A DNA stretch of 64,000 nucleotides, from the NCBI GenBank assembly GCA_020466095.1, contig CM035806.1, positions 3,054,120 through 3,118,119 of the forward strand, written 5' to 3'. The notes below the pieces were generated by a model that was not told where the DNA came from, made no database searches, and worked only from the letters and a program-made list of their open reading frames with translations. This document shows positions 1 through 10,710 of the stretch, in pieces. The stretch comes from Chlorops oryzae (lineage: Eukaryota > Arthropoda > Insecta > Diptera > Chloropidae). The translations under genes and the position numbers were made by a program. The first letter of the stretch is position 1. Each line of letters begins with the position of its first letter.

Positions 1-576
1 GTTGTTGTCAATTGTCAATTGTCAATTTGCTTTCTTGTTGTTTATTTTTTATTCCTTTTGTTTTTTCTTCTTGTTTTGTTTTTTTTCTCATTCGTATCTC
101 CCTTTTCCTTTTCGTACGATACCGATTGAATAAATTTCGCACTTCAAATATTTCTTCATTGTTGTTGGAATGTTGTGTATGGAGCAATTTTACTTGCCAC
201 TGAAGCATGAATTTTTGCAACTTCGGTAGGAGAAAGTGATAGAGGCGATGCCTCGAAGATGTGACGGGTGAGGGGGATTTGCGTGGCTCGGTGGAAGGAA
301 ATTTTAGGAACGATTGGATTTTTTTTTTGTTTTTCTTCATCCAAAGGAGAAATTCTCAAATCAGTAGGTAAATTGGATAGTCAGTTGCTAAGCATTGTGA
401 AGCATGGGGATTGAACAATTTGTTTTTTTTTGGGGGGGATTTAAATAGAGCAAAAGAAGAGGATAATTTACCTTATTTGTGTTGAAAATTAAGACAATTA
501 ATCAATAAATCATTCGCTTAATTGGATTAGATTTTTTTTTTTTCGTTCTGGACGGCGGAATTGGATCTTATGGTTC
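1..576. other. AT-rich noncoding stretch
   Basis: This is T-rich single-copy-looking DNA with a short direct repeat (gtcaattgtcaattgtcaat) at the very start and several homopolymer T runs. No codon structure, splice-flanked exon or recognised repeat was seen. The small open frames here are short and lysine-rich or phenylalanine-rich, as expected from base composition alone. Confidence 0.6.
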
Positions 577-1624
577 ATTGCCGCGAAGGAATATTGCATT
601 TGTGCGTTCGTGTGTTCTGATCAAAGTCTCTGAAGAGGATTCGGCTAGCATTTTCCGTTCATATGGGATTCTATTTGTCTCCCTGTCTGTGTTTTCTCTT
701 TCTCCTTTTTTTTCTGAACTTCTCTGCGTCTTTATTTCTTTACGTTTCTCTGTTTGTCTTTCTGCCTGGCTCTCTGCCCCGCTGTCGGTGTTTCTCTCCC
801 TGTTTTTTTCTTTCTTTATGTCTTTTTGTTTTTCTGTCTGTGTGTTTTGCTGTCTTTCTCTTTGTCTTTCTCTTTGTCTGTATTTTTTTTGCCTGTCTTT
901 CTCTTTGCCTGTCTTTTTCTTTGTCTGTCTTTCTCTTTGTCTGTCTTTCTCTTTGCATGTCTTTCTCTTTAGTCTGTCTTTCTCTTTGTCTGTCTTTCTC
1001 TTTGCCTGTCTTTCTCTTTGCCTGTCTTTCTCTTTGCTCTGTCTTTCTCTTTGTCTGTCTTTCTCTTTGTCTGTCTTTCTCTTTGCCTGTCTTTCTCTTT
1101 GTCTGTCTTTTCTTTGCTTGTCTTTCTCTTTGTCTGTCTTTTCTCTTTGCCTGTCTTTCTCTTTGTCTGTCTTTCTCTTTGTCTGTCTTTTTCTTTGTCT
1201 GTCTTTCTTTTGTCTGTCTTTCTCTTTGCTGTCTGTCTCTTTGCTGTCTCTTTGTCTCTCTTTCTGTTTTCTTCTTTGCCTGTCTTTCTCTTTTTGCTTC
1301 TTTGCCTGTCTTTTTGTCTTTTTCTTTATCTTTGCTTGTCTTTTCTTTGCCTGTCATTTCTTTGTCTGTCTTTCTCTTTGTTTGTCTTCTTTTCTAACTC
1401 TCTTGTATCTGTTCTCGTCTGTCTTCTCTTGGCTTGACTTCGTCTTTATCTGGCTTCGTCTTCTCTATTTTTCCCCTGTGGACCCCTGTATTTCTCTTTC
1501 TTTTTGCCTTTGTATTTAGTAAAACTTATCAGTGGACTCCTTTGAAAGGTGTTCAGCTAACGTGACGACATTCGATATGAACTTGGCCGGACATTTTATG
1601 GGGTACTTCCAGCACTGTGGTACT
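577..1624 (+). mobile_element. Diverged mini-me/DINE-1-like element with expanded internal array
   Basis: The left edge (about 582-690) reads as a decayed version of the mini-me head seen at 17.6 kb and 57.0 kb: 'atattgcatttgtg' matches 'atattgcgtttgtg', followed by a 'tgatca' block and a 'ttccgttc' step just before the GTCY position. The right edge (about 1520-1620) matches the segment that follows the GTCY tract in those copies, including 'gttcagctaacgtgacg' and 'ggggtacttccag'. Between them, where intact copies have about 70 bp of GTCY repeat, lies about 800 bp of CTTTGTCTGTCTTTCT-type array. The family assignment is by comparison inside this window plus the known GTCY signature. The homology is patchy, so this call is moderate. 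Confidence 0.45.
860..1400 (+). repeat. 16-bp CT-rich minisatellite
   Basis: The core is a 16-bp unit, tgtctttctctttg(t/c)c, repeated tens of times with few changes between about 890 and 1190, with looser relatives on both sides. The + strand is almost pure T, C and G with very few A. Every frame on either strand is open for long distances, giving serine/leucine/cysteine/phenylalanine strings or lysine/arginine/glutamate strings, which are products of the repeat and not proteins. Confidence 0.92.
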
Positions 1625-1760
1625 TATACCCGACACACTCTTTTTCGAGGGTATATTGCATTTATACGTACGAAGGAGTTCAGCTGTCTTGACAAAAATT
1701 GATATGCGTGCTCATGGGGACATTAGTAAGATCATGTTCGAGAATGGACGGGTTCGACCC
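1625..1760 (+). mobile_element. Second mini-me-like fragment, internally deleted
   Basis: It opens with a head close to the intact copies (tatacccgacacactc, then cgagggtatattgc) but jumps within about 50 bp to 'gaaggagttcagct' and 'gcgtgctcatggggacat', which in intact copies lie after the GTCY tract. The GTCY tract and its left neighbour are therefore missing. It sits directly against the decayed copy to its left. Confidence 0.6.
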
Positions 1761-2848
1761 ATTTTTGGGTGGTGCATATTAGGCCTATTATATTAATATG
1801 CAACACATTAAAAACTTTCATTGCACTTAACGTCAGACTATAAGTATATACATACATATATGTATGCAGTTCTCATTCGTCATTTTGAATGTGTCTTCAT
1901 TTTGTACCCATGGATAGTATCATATACATATATTTTGAGCCACTTTAGATTTCTTCATTCATACAAGTCTGCACCTCTCAAGAGAATTCTGAAAAAATCG
2001 ATCGATTTCTACATCGGAATGTTAATGGATATACCCTTTTAATTTCAACTATGCTTCAAAGAACTTTTTGAACTTTCGAGAAACTTTTATTGAATGGCAA
2101 ACCATTGGCAAAGCGAACAAAATAAAACAAAACGAAACAAAACGAAACGAAAAACCAAGAAAAAGAAAAAGATCTCTCAAATATTTTTGGTAAATTTATC
2201 TTTTTGATTCTTAATGCTGTTGTTAAAGTTTCCTTAACATTCTTCCATTGAAATAATTTCTCAAATTTAATTTGGTCTTTGAAAGTTCAAACTTTTCGCA
2301 ATCAAGCATGGTTTTGCCTTTAGCCTTTAGCCTTTTTTTTTTTTTTGGTCTGGTTAACCATCTCGAAGGAGCGTCTTTGAGTGATTTAAAAAGCTGAAAG
2401 CTTAAGCCTGAAAACCACTTTTGTCCACTTTGGAGTTAAGTTGAGTTATGCTTAACAAGAAGAAAAAATGAAAATTAAAAATATGGAAACCTCTTGTTTG
2501 TCGCTTCATATTCTTATTATTAAAACTTTTTTTTTTTTTTTTCTTTAATTCAAAGTGTGTCTCGTAATGAAGGAGAATAAAGATGGGTATCTCAAAAGCT
2601 GCACTTTTCTTCCAAAATAAATATAATAGGTGTGGTCCAAGGAGTAATTTCCTTTCATTTCAATCAAAAATATTTTCAAATCCCTACCGGTTTCAGGAAC
2701 AATAAGCGAGAAATGTCGGAAAGAGGTTTAAAAAAAAATTACAGTTTTTCAGATTTTTGTTATTTGTGCTCTAGATCGAGTTGGTGGGGTGCAGAGTTAT
2801 TACCACAGATGTTTTTTGCATGTCTAAAAATAAAACTTTATTTCAAAT
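1761..2848. other. Noncoding stretch, no gene seen
   Basis: AT-rich DNA with an A-rich (AAACAAAACG)-like run near 2115-2150 and T runs at 2330-2345 and 2527-2542. The longest frames (about 73 residues at 1821-2042 and 2632-2850) have no recognisable domain. Confidence 0.55.
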
Positions 2849-3157
2849 GAGGCCGTTTACACTAGGCAATTTTAGTTGCGCAAGTTGCGAGTTTGTAGGA
2901 GAGACGAGGTACGGGGAAGGTAAGGGGAAAATTGTTTTCGTACAGGCAATTTTGTGCCATACGCTTTGTGCATCTCTTTCTTACTTTCGAACGTGAAAAT
3001 GGCATCTCTTTCTTACTTTCAAAGTTGAAAGTTGCGTCGGGATCGATTTTGAAGATCGCGCAACTCGAGTTGCTGGCCCAATGTAGACACGAAAGCAACT
3101 CCAAAAGAGAATTCGATATGAGTTGCGCAACTAAAATTGCCTAGTGTAGAAGGCCTC
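2849..3157. mobile_element. MITE with ~35-bp terminal inverted repeats
   Basis: The left end begins gaggccgtttacactaggca and continues 'attttagttgcgcaa'. The right end is its reverse complement with a few changes (ttgcgcaactaaaattgcct ... ggcctc). The interior has two copies of a 'catctctttcttactttc' block in tandem. A 3-bp AAT flanks both ends (2846-2848 and 3158-3160), which is too short to prove a target duplication. No coding capacity. Superfamily not assigned. Confidence 0.7.
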
Positions 3158-3195
3158 AATTGGAAGGAAAAATATTAAACGGTTAACGAGATAGG

Positions 3196-3560
3196 GCCGT
3201 GTAGTAAAATCAATAAGAAATGCGCAACTTAATTCTCGTCCACACTTCTCGAGCTCTTTTTAATGATGACCTGTAAACAATCTCCAAAATTTGATCCAAA
3301 TATAGAGATTGCCGAATTAAATGCCGTGTAGTAAAATCAATAAGAAATGCGCAACTTAATTCTCGTCCACACTTCTCGAGCTCGTTTTAATAATGACTTG
3401 TAAACAATCTCCAAAATTTGATCCAAATATAGAGATTACCGAATTAAATGCCGTTTGTAAAATCAATAAGAATTGCGCAACTTAATTCTCGTCCACACTT
3501 CTCGAGCTCGTTTTAATGATGACCCGACGACAATCTAGCAAAACCAAATATAGGGATTTT
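3196..3560. repeat. 127-bp tandem repeat, about 2.8 copies
   Basis: Units start at 3196, 3323 and 3450 with 'gccgtgtagtaaaatc' (third copy 'gccgtttgtaaaatc'). All contain 'ctcgtccacacttctcgagctc'-like sequence. The exact 127-bp spacing twice in succession and the near identity indicate recent tandem duplication. Confidence 0.88.
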
Positions 3561-3727
3561 CTAAATACATTGAGTACTTACAGTAACTGCAGTCAAAAAT
3601 TAAGACAAATGGTGTGGCTTCATTTATTTGGGGGCGGCCAACAGATTAAATCCGAAGCGGAATGGTGTTATGAAATAAAGAGAGACAGAGGACGATTTTT
3701 TAAAATATTTTTTTTCAAATAATCAAC

Positions 3728-3890
3728 AATAAGAGGGAAACAAGGCTACGCTGGTATAGACATGTCCTAAGAGTAGACGAGGACACATTGGTGAAAAACA
3801 GCTTGACGCTAAAAATACAAAGTTGGATGAACACAGTGAAATGGGACCGCTGAGGATGCAACCGATAGGATGAAAGAGGAAAAGGGAATT
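3728..3890 (+). pseudogene. Scrap of RTE-type reverse transcriptase C-terminus
   Basis: Reading + strand in shifting frames gives RLRWYRHVLRVDEDTL and then WMNTVKWDR and DATDRMK. These correspond to RLRWYGHVLRANDETL, WIDTIKWDL and DATDRTKW in the better copy at 49.4-49.8 kb on the other strand. Frameshifts and stop codons break the frame. This tail region is characteristic of non-LTR retrotransposons of the RTE clade. Only about 50 codons survive. Confidence 0.6.
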
Positions 3891-3892
3891 TT

Positions 3893-4271
3893 GACAGGTT
3901 AATGATGTAGCTATTTTTTGAGTACTCGCTATTGGGTACTCGTTTAAACTAATAAAACAAAAACTGTTCACTGTTCCGTGAAAAAGAGCTTTTAGAATAT
4001 TTGGCGAGCTTTGGTTCATTTTGAAAATTTTTTGAAAATTTTTGAAAATTTTGAATTAAAATTTAAACTCAAGTGAAAGCGTATAATTTTTATGAGTACC
4101 CGGTACTCGTTAGATTGGTACTCGGTTCAAATATTGCATTACAAGAAGCGAAATTATTTTATCTTCTGCGTGACGCAAAACTCTCATTGGAGATTGAAAT
4201 GCGTCACGCAAAACATTTTCGTGACGTCGCGCACTCTCGCATCGGGCTCTCGCAATGTTGGATATTGGGCT
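3893..4271 (+). mobile_element. Truncated Harbinger-like MITE (partner of the 31.4 kb copy)
   Basis: From 'gttaatgatgtag' to the terminal 'ttggatattgggct' this matches the reverse complement of the complete element at 31419-31946. The far terminal repeat of that copy is absent here, so this copy lacks one end. The small frame inside (starting MKAYNFYEYPVLVRL) also appears in the other copy, but both are short and lie inside the repeat, so it is not called a gene. Confidence 0.7.
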
Positions 4272-4274
4272 TAA

Positions 4275-4690
4275 AGAAATAAAAAAGGAAAAAATGCCTC
4301 ATCTACATATTCCATAATAAAAATTTGAGTCTGCAAAGTCAGTTTACGGAAGATAATTATACATTATAACATCATAAACATATGTGAGCTAATTTTTGAT
4401 TATTTTGTGTCTTCTTGTATGTAAGTCCGCATAAAGCTAATGAGAATTTTAGAGAAATACTTATATGCACTTTCAAAAAATTCAAACAAAAGTTTTGTCA
4501 AGTGTAAATACTTTTGGTATTTAATACAACAAAATAATCAACCAAATTTTTGTTCAAAATTTAATATTACGAACTTTTCCCGAATTTCGTGATTTGTTTG
4601 AAATTTTTAATTGGTACAATTAAAAATCCGATGAATCGATTTTAACAAACGCCATTAATTGGAATTTTTCGTAGCCAGTTTTTCTATGTA
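4275..4690 (+). repeat. Dispersed repeat, uninterrupted copy (empty sites)
   Basis: It matches 43105-44025 almost base for base, from 'aaataaaaaaggaaaaaatgcc' to 'gtagccagtttttct', except that the 43-kb copy has two extra blocks. The sites where those blocks sit are whole here: 'attataac' at 4363-4370 and 'tcataaac' at 4372-4379. This copy therefore serves as the empty-site reference. No coding sequence. Confidence 0.85.
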
Positions 4691-4700
4691 ACATTAAGGA

Positions 4701-5138
4701 CAGTGCTGGGAATTGAAAATTTTTAAAGATGGTAGATTTTTAAAGAAAAGACTGGTAGATTTATATAAAAAAGTGGTCGATTTAAAATTGTTTAAAATAG
4801 TAATACAATATATGACATCTGATCATGTAGAAAATTGGGAATTAGGTATCTTCTCTTATTAAAAAAATGTGTCAATATTTATTGGATGTCGTTAAGTGCC
4901 AATGCTGCCATTCTTGACAACATTCTTAACAATAGGAAGCTGCCAACATATTTTTCAATAGCACATAAAATTGAAGCACATTTTTTATGCTCTCAATTAT
5001 TCAAAATGATCATAAAATAAATAAAACAAAGGCATAAATAAGTTTTTAAAAAAAAAAAGTGGTAGATTTTTACCTAGCGTGGTAGAAAGTGAAAATAGTG
5101 GTAGATCTACCACTAAAGTGGTAGAAGTCCGAGCACTG
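4701..5138. mobile_element. hAT-type MITE
   Basis: The ends are cagtgctggg on the left and ccgagcactg on the right, an imperfect inverted repeat starting CAGTGCT. The flanking octamers attaagga (4693-4700) and attaagaa (5139-5146) agree at 7 of 8 positions, as expected for an 8-bp hAT target duplication. The interior repeats 'gtggtagat' several times and contains the palindrome gtggtagatctaccac. No transposase. Confidence 0.7.
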
Positions 5139-5146
5139 ATTAAGAA

Positions 5147-7480
5147 ACTATTAAGCAAAAAAAAAAAAAAATTCTCTAGATTGAATTTTTGGAGAGGTCA
5201 ATAGGAAAGACCAAAATAAACTCCATAATCGCTTCGTTTTGATAATTTCAAACTATTCCTTTTGATGGTGGAAGCAAATTTTGACTACTTTCAAAACCAT
5301 TGAATAGAAATTCTTTTTTTTTTTTTTTATACATGCGAGTATGTTAGGTATATAAACAATATGTATAAACAATTTTCCATAATATTCGCATAAAATAATA
5401 AATTCACAAGTTTTGGCCGCAAAAGCCACAAACGTGAACGCCAACACATGTGCTGCGCGGTCATGGGCTGGCGTGCCATTGACTGACGCCCAACAATGAT
5501 GTGTGCCCAGAGTGCACTGAAACTTTTTACGCTGACTGTCGATATTGTCAGCGGAGATTTATGATATCAAAAATTGTGTGAGTGCATAAAATATGACCCA
5601 CGTATTTTGCGGTAACAACAACAATAACAATATATATACATATATATATATATAAATTTTTTTTTTTTTTTTTGGTGGCCAATACGTGGCGCTGATGTTG
5701 CGGTTATGGTGTGAAAGCAACATATTTCTTCACCTATTTTATTACAATATTCGCATATATGTACATATACATATGTACGTATGCATGTGCCAAAGGTATG
5801 TCTAACCATAATATTTTTGGCGGGTGTGTTAGAGAGAAAACGAAAATGATGAAAATTTCGTCGTCTCGAAACATCATCGCATCGCGTTGACGTTCACGCT
5901 AGTTTATTGCAATGCCAGAATAATCCTGCCAACGAATATAATGCTAAGCCACACAAGACATGAATGGACTTGGAAGATGGCTGGAAGAAAATTGTCTTGA
6001 AACCGAGACAGACCGAAACAAAGACAGACAGACAGCAAAATATGTGCGTAAAAAAAGAAAAGGAAAACAAAAACGCGTGTTGCCGAAAAGATAAACGTTT
6101 TATAGTGTTTCATGAGGAGGAGGACGATGACGCCATCTCGGCATCGGCATCGGCATCTCTGCCCCCAAAGTCAGACACAATGCAATTTAAGGAAAATAAA
6201 TGATCCAACTATGAGTCTCGTGTACTCCAGTTAGAATTTCTATTTTTAAAAAATATTTTTCTTATTTTTTTTCGCTTCATTCGGAGGAGAATGATTGCGA
6301 AGGACTTTCAGTCTGGCTGGGAGAAAAAAAAAACCAGTCATATTTCTCGCCCGAGAGAAATCAAAGGAAGGCGGCGAACGCATCTAAATTGCAATTATGA
6401 AAAATTGACGCTGCATTTTCCGAACGCATTTATGCATAAATCTCACTTCTTGTCGAATGGGGGCCAATGTTGGTCGTTCTTCGTTCCTCGTCCTTCATTC
6501 CATCCATCGTGCATCATATCCTCGACACCACGTTTGGTGTATTGATGGCGGCAATATGTCGCTTAGCGATTTTACATGGCAAACAAGCCAAAAGCAATTT
6601 GCTTCGGGGGTCTCAAAACATTGATAAAGTGTCGCTTTAGCTTTTCCGCACACACACACACACACAAACGCACACCCATACATTCACATCTTCGCCCCGT
6701 CTCCTCTCGTCTCGTCTCACCTTGACGGAACGCAACGCAACGCAACTCAATTTAACTAGGTTCAGTTCAATTCAGCTCACCTCACTACGCCGTATCGCAT
6801 CTTTGGCTCATCGAATGTATGTATTATAGAGTGTTGTCCTAGCGAGACGACTTGTTTGACATTTCGTTATTGATTGAATTATGTTGTTTGTCGCCCGGTG
6901 TGAATTACAATTAGATGAACTGCGGCGCTACGATGTTGATGGGTTGGCTTTTAGGTTAACCGCTTTTCCGGGTGCTGCTCTATAACACGCAATTGGGTCT
7001 CATTTTAATTGCCTACTGTTGCTGCCTGCCCGCCAGCCAGCCAGCCATCTAGCCTAGTTGCCTGCCTGATGACATTATTTATTACAAGTCACTAGTTGTT
7101 GACACACAGATTAATTGATTGGGATCGATTTTCAGTTTTAGTTTGAATGTCTGTGCGGCCAACAAGTTAGCAAAAGAATTTTCTGTTTTCTTTTCCCCCT
7201 AAAACTTTTTTTTCGCGAATTCCGAAGAAAATTTTCGTTTTGACGTACGAGGGCTATCGGTCATAATTTATTCTAGAAAGGTTCTTATCGGTCTTAAAGT
7301 AATTAAACAAATTTTTTCTTTCTTTCTCACCTTTTTCACCAATAAAACATTTATTTTTCGTGTCGTTTACTTTAAGCCGATTAGCAACAGAAATTTAAAA
7401 CAAAAAAAAAAACAAAAGAGAGATATAAATATTTATTCTTCCCGTCTTATTTTCCAAAAATTTATTAGACATATAGGGTA
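5147..7480. other. Noncoding stretch, no gene seen
   Basis: Mixed single-copy-looking DNA. It holds a TA-rich run near 5630-5655, cagacagacagac at about 6025, ggcatc triplets at about 6137, a (CA)n microsatellite at about 6646-6665, and ccagccagccagcc at about 7035. Reading frames of 60-85 residues have no recognisable domain. Confidence 0.5.
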
Positions 7481-7795
7481 CCAAATTAAAGGAAATTGAT
7501 CCAGCATTTTGAATAAATTAAAAAATTTGGGTGTAAATTGGACACTTTTCATACCAAAATGGCTTCCAAAGTAAAAAAAATGAAATTTTTTTTCAGAATT
7601 TTTCACTTTGACGTTTTATTTCCTCTCAGTGGGTCAAATTTTTACCATCAATTTAATTTTGCCTAAAAGCGCATACAATTGGCTTTGAAACTGCATTTAA
7701 GTTTTTTTTCTACGATGAACCATTATCGTGGGAGAGTTATTTTTCTCGACTTACTGCCTAAAAACTTTAAGGCCCTATAACTCCTCAGGGGTGCA
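7480..7795 (+). repeat. Dispersed repeat copy, empty of mini-me
   Basis: It matches the two halves of 56735-57986 ('aatggcttccaaagtaaaa', 'accatcaatttaattttgcc', 'ctataactcctcaggggtgc'). In the 57-kb copy a mini-me element sits between the 'catttatagttttt' and 'acgataaacc' blocks. Here those blocks ('catttaagttttttttc', 'acgatgaacc') are joined through a plain T run. Confidence 0.8.
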
Positions 7796-7799
7796 TTTG

Positions 7800-8299
7800 C
7801 GAAAAGGGTGCATTGTTATTCGCAGTACTTTTGATTTGCCAGAAGAAAAAAATATTTCAACACAAAAATGGTTGAGTCAACAAGATTATTGGTTGAGTTG
7901 AAAGCAAATTTGCTTCATTACTTTTCATTACGTTTTTTATAATTCTCATTTGCTTTTTAAAACAGGACATATAACATGTAGACACATCTTAGAAATTTTT
8001 AAGCATTGCGAAAGCAGTCAAGACAACGGAGTGACAAAATCGGATGAAGACCATTCGATGGATAATTTTGGGGTTTTGTTCAGCAGAGGGTTCTGTGGCC
8101 ATTTGCTTTGAACGTTAAGTAAATTTGTTTTGACATTTCTTCTTTTATGGGTATTTTAGAATTTTTTTTTTATTTTAAAAATTTTCTTGTCATTTCAATT
8201 ATGTCCGTGGTTGGATCAACAACTTAAATTTAAATCCATTTTTGAAAATTATCATATCAATTCGACCTGAAATATGGTTGATGCAAACGGAAAATCTTT
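7800..8299. other. Noncoding stretch, no gene seen
   Basis: AT-rich DNA with no motif, repeat copy or coding signature that I could recognise. Confidence 0.5.
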
Positions 8300-9060
8300 T
8301 TTTTTTTTCAACAAGAAAGACAAGGAATTTAGAAAATTTATTTTTAAATTTTACACTAAGAAAAATTTTTGCACAAAAAAGAAAACAAAAATTTAACTAT
8401 TTTTTTCAGTGTTTTTCAGTTTTTGAAAAACCTTTTGAATGTTTTGAAAAAATACCTTGTTTTATCAACAATAAATCACCGTTTGTTTCATCTTTTTATA
8501 TTAATTATTTCTGGAGATATTAAATTTTTTAAAATATGCCCTATGAGTAATGTGTTTTGTATCATTTTCGCACATTTGTACTGGATATTAGTACTAGAGC
8601 ATCTATGTATGTGCACTTGTAATTTTTTGAATATCTCACTGTTGCTCCATTTAATTTGAATGAAAGTTTTTTTTAAATGATAGCAAATACTTACAGGTAT
8701 CTTTTAAAAAAAATTTGTAGAGTGGCGGCAAACTGGGAATACACTGAAAAAAATTTTGAAAATTATCTTTTTAATTTTGTGGAAAAATTTTTCTCAGTGC
8801 AAAAATTAAAAAAATTGTTTTTTAATTTCCTGTTATATAAGCAATCGGCCAACGTTTGTCTCATCTTCTTATCTTAATTAGTTTTTGAGATATAAAATTT
8901 TGAAAAAAAAAGCTTATTAAAAAAAGGATTTTCAAGGATATTTCAAGGACCGTTCAAAATAAAAATCTAAAAAGTCGTCTCCACAGTGTTTTAGATGGAA
9001 TTTAAAAATTCCTTTCATGATGCCGCATGCCTTTGCTTATTCCGCCAGACCATTTCTGAT
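8300..9060 (+). repeat. Dispersed repeat, copy A
   Basis: It matches 14036-14907 over its whole length, for example 'ttgtactggatattagtact' and 'tttcatgatgccgcatgcc'. It contains short palindromic modules of the form cactgaaaaaaa ... tttttttcagtg. It lacks the 133-bp piggyBac MITE present in copy B: here the site reads 'ttattaaaaaaaggatt'. Confidence 0.85.
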
Positions 9061-9564
9061 ACGGAGCCAACGGTGTACTGGAAAAAGTTTGCCCTTGCTC
9101 CTCCTAACATACCATCAAATCAATTTATGTTTATTTAATTACTTATGTTCAATTTCTATCATTTAATAACCAATTGAAGAAGTTGTATCTATTATTAAGC
9201 ACTACGAATTGAAATCGATTCCCTGAAAGCTGAAGCGAATGGACAAATAAGGCCAGACAATATCGCATTCTTGTGAATCCTTTAAGTGCTAATAATTAAT
9301 TTTCTCCTGGTTAAACAAGTATGGTATTTCTATAGTGAGGAGTTTTCCAAGAATCCTTTCTTCTTTCGAAGTTATTGTATTTTTAGTGTATTTATTGTAT
9401 TCATATTAAGGTGGATCGATTGTGTAATCTCCAATTTCCCTAGCAGAATATTATCCTGTTGCCCATACTTAATAATTATGCCAAAGAAACTATAGGTCAA
9501 ATGTGAATTTTTATCTTCCGCTTTTGCAAACAAAGGTTTTTCATGCCATATTCGACTTATTTTG
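9061..9564. other. Noncoding stretch, no gene seen
   Basis: AT-rich DNA between two repeats. No recognisable feature. Confidence 0.5.
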
Positions 9565-9572
9565 GTCATCAT

Positions 9573-10710
9573 CAGGGCTCGGATTTTGTTGACTTTTATA
9601 AATTTCAAGCATACTTTATGGAGCAAAAATTTTCCTTACCAACATTTTGCGAAGAAGTTTAGCGAAGTTGAACTTTAAACCGCTTTTCTAACTTCACAAA
9701 AATCAGGGACCATAACTGTTATATATTATATTTTAAAAATTACAATTTAAGTATTATTTTAAGAGTTTTATTATTTTAATCAGAAAACAACAATTATTTT
9801 TTGAGTTTTACTTTTTACTCAGAAGATAAAACTTATTCTTAGAGTTTTATTTTTCGATCAGGAAATAACAATTAATTTTCGAGTTATATTTTTTACTCAG
9901 AAGAAAAAACTTATTTTTAGATTTTTAATTTTTACTCAGTAAATAAAAATTATTTTCGATTTTTAGTTTTTGCTCTGAAGATAAAAATTTATCTTAGATT
10001 TTTATTTATTACTCAAAAAATAAAAATTGGTATTTGAGTTTTTTTTTTTTACTCAGAAAAATAAATCTCTTGCATAAGTATATTACCACTTTCTTCAAGA
10101 TAACGCCTGAAATAGGATAAAGTGATGAAGAGTCGGATGATGATGAACACGAGGAAATGAAAAAGGCCAGATGCGAAATCGGCAACCACAATTCAAATCC
10201 AAAAAATATTTGCATAATACTTGTGTTTGCATAATGTTGTGAGTAAAACAAAAAACTTGAAAAATAATTTTTATTTTCTGAGTAAAAAATAAATCTCCAA
10301 AAATAATTTTTATCATCCGAGCAAAAAATAAAACTCTAAAAGCAATTTTTATTTACTGAGTTAAATCTAAAAATCTTAGAATAAGTTTTATCTTCTGAGT
10401 AAAAAATAAAACTCGAAAAATAATTGTTATTTCCTGATCAAAAAATAAAACTTGAGAATTAATTTTTGTTTTTTGATCAAAAAATAAAACTCTAAGAATA
10501 ACACTTAAATACTAATTTTTTAAATATAAATTATTTTATATCGATTTTTAAAATTCAAAATTCAAAAATAATTATTATTTTGGGTCCCTGACAAAAATTC
10601 ATATTGAAGTAAAAAATCGATTTGAATCTTAACTTTATGTAAGTTGAGCAACATTTTTACTCCATAAAGTATGCTTTAAATTTTATAAATTCAACAAAAT
10701 CCGAACCCTG
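9573..10710. mobile_element. hAT MITE (243-bp type) split by a nested element
   Basis: The terminal inverted repeats are about 50 bp and begin cagggctcggattttgttga; the right end finishes ccgaaccctg. A perfect 8-bp target duplication gtcatcat flanks it (9565-9572 and 10711-10718). Removing the inner element (9704-10590) and one copy of its 8-bp duplication leaves 243 bp, exactly the length of the uninterrupted relative at 43213-43455. Noncoding. Confidence 0.88.
9704..10590. mobile_element. Nested hAT-like foldback element
   Basis: The ends are cagggacc and ggtccctg, flanked by the perfect 8-bp duplication acaaaaat (9696-9703 and 10591-10598). Each arm is built of degenerate units of about 60 bp ('gagttttatttttt.actcagaa') and the right arm is the inverted form of the left. 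A non-repetitive spacer (about 10075-10245) separates the arms. Its + strand has a short open frame from 10121 reading SDEESDDDEHEEMKK and then a basic and polar tail. This could be a captured or relic coding scrap, but it begins right after a stop codon. Confidence 0.85.

Noticed and set aside
578..1519. 313-codon + strand frame and a 205-codon minus-strand frame
   Set aside because: Encoded by the 16-bp CT minisatellite; composition is nearly all S, L, F, C or all K, R, E, T, Q.
3196..3560. CRISPR-like regular repeats
   Set aside because: Contiguous tandem units with no unique spacers, in a eukaryotic context.
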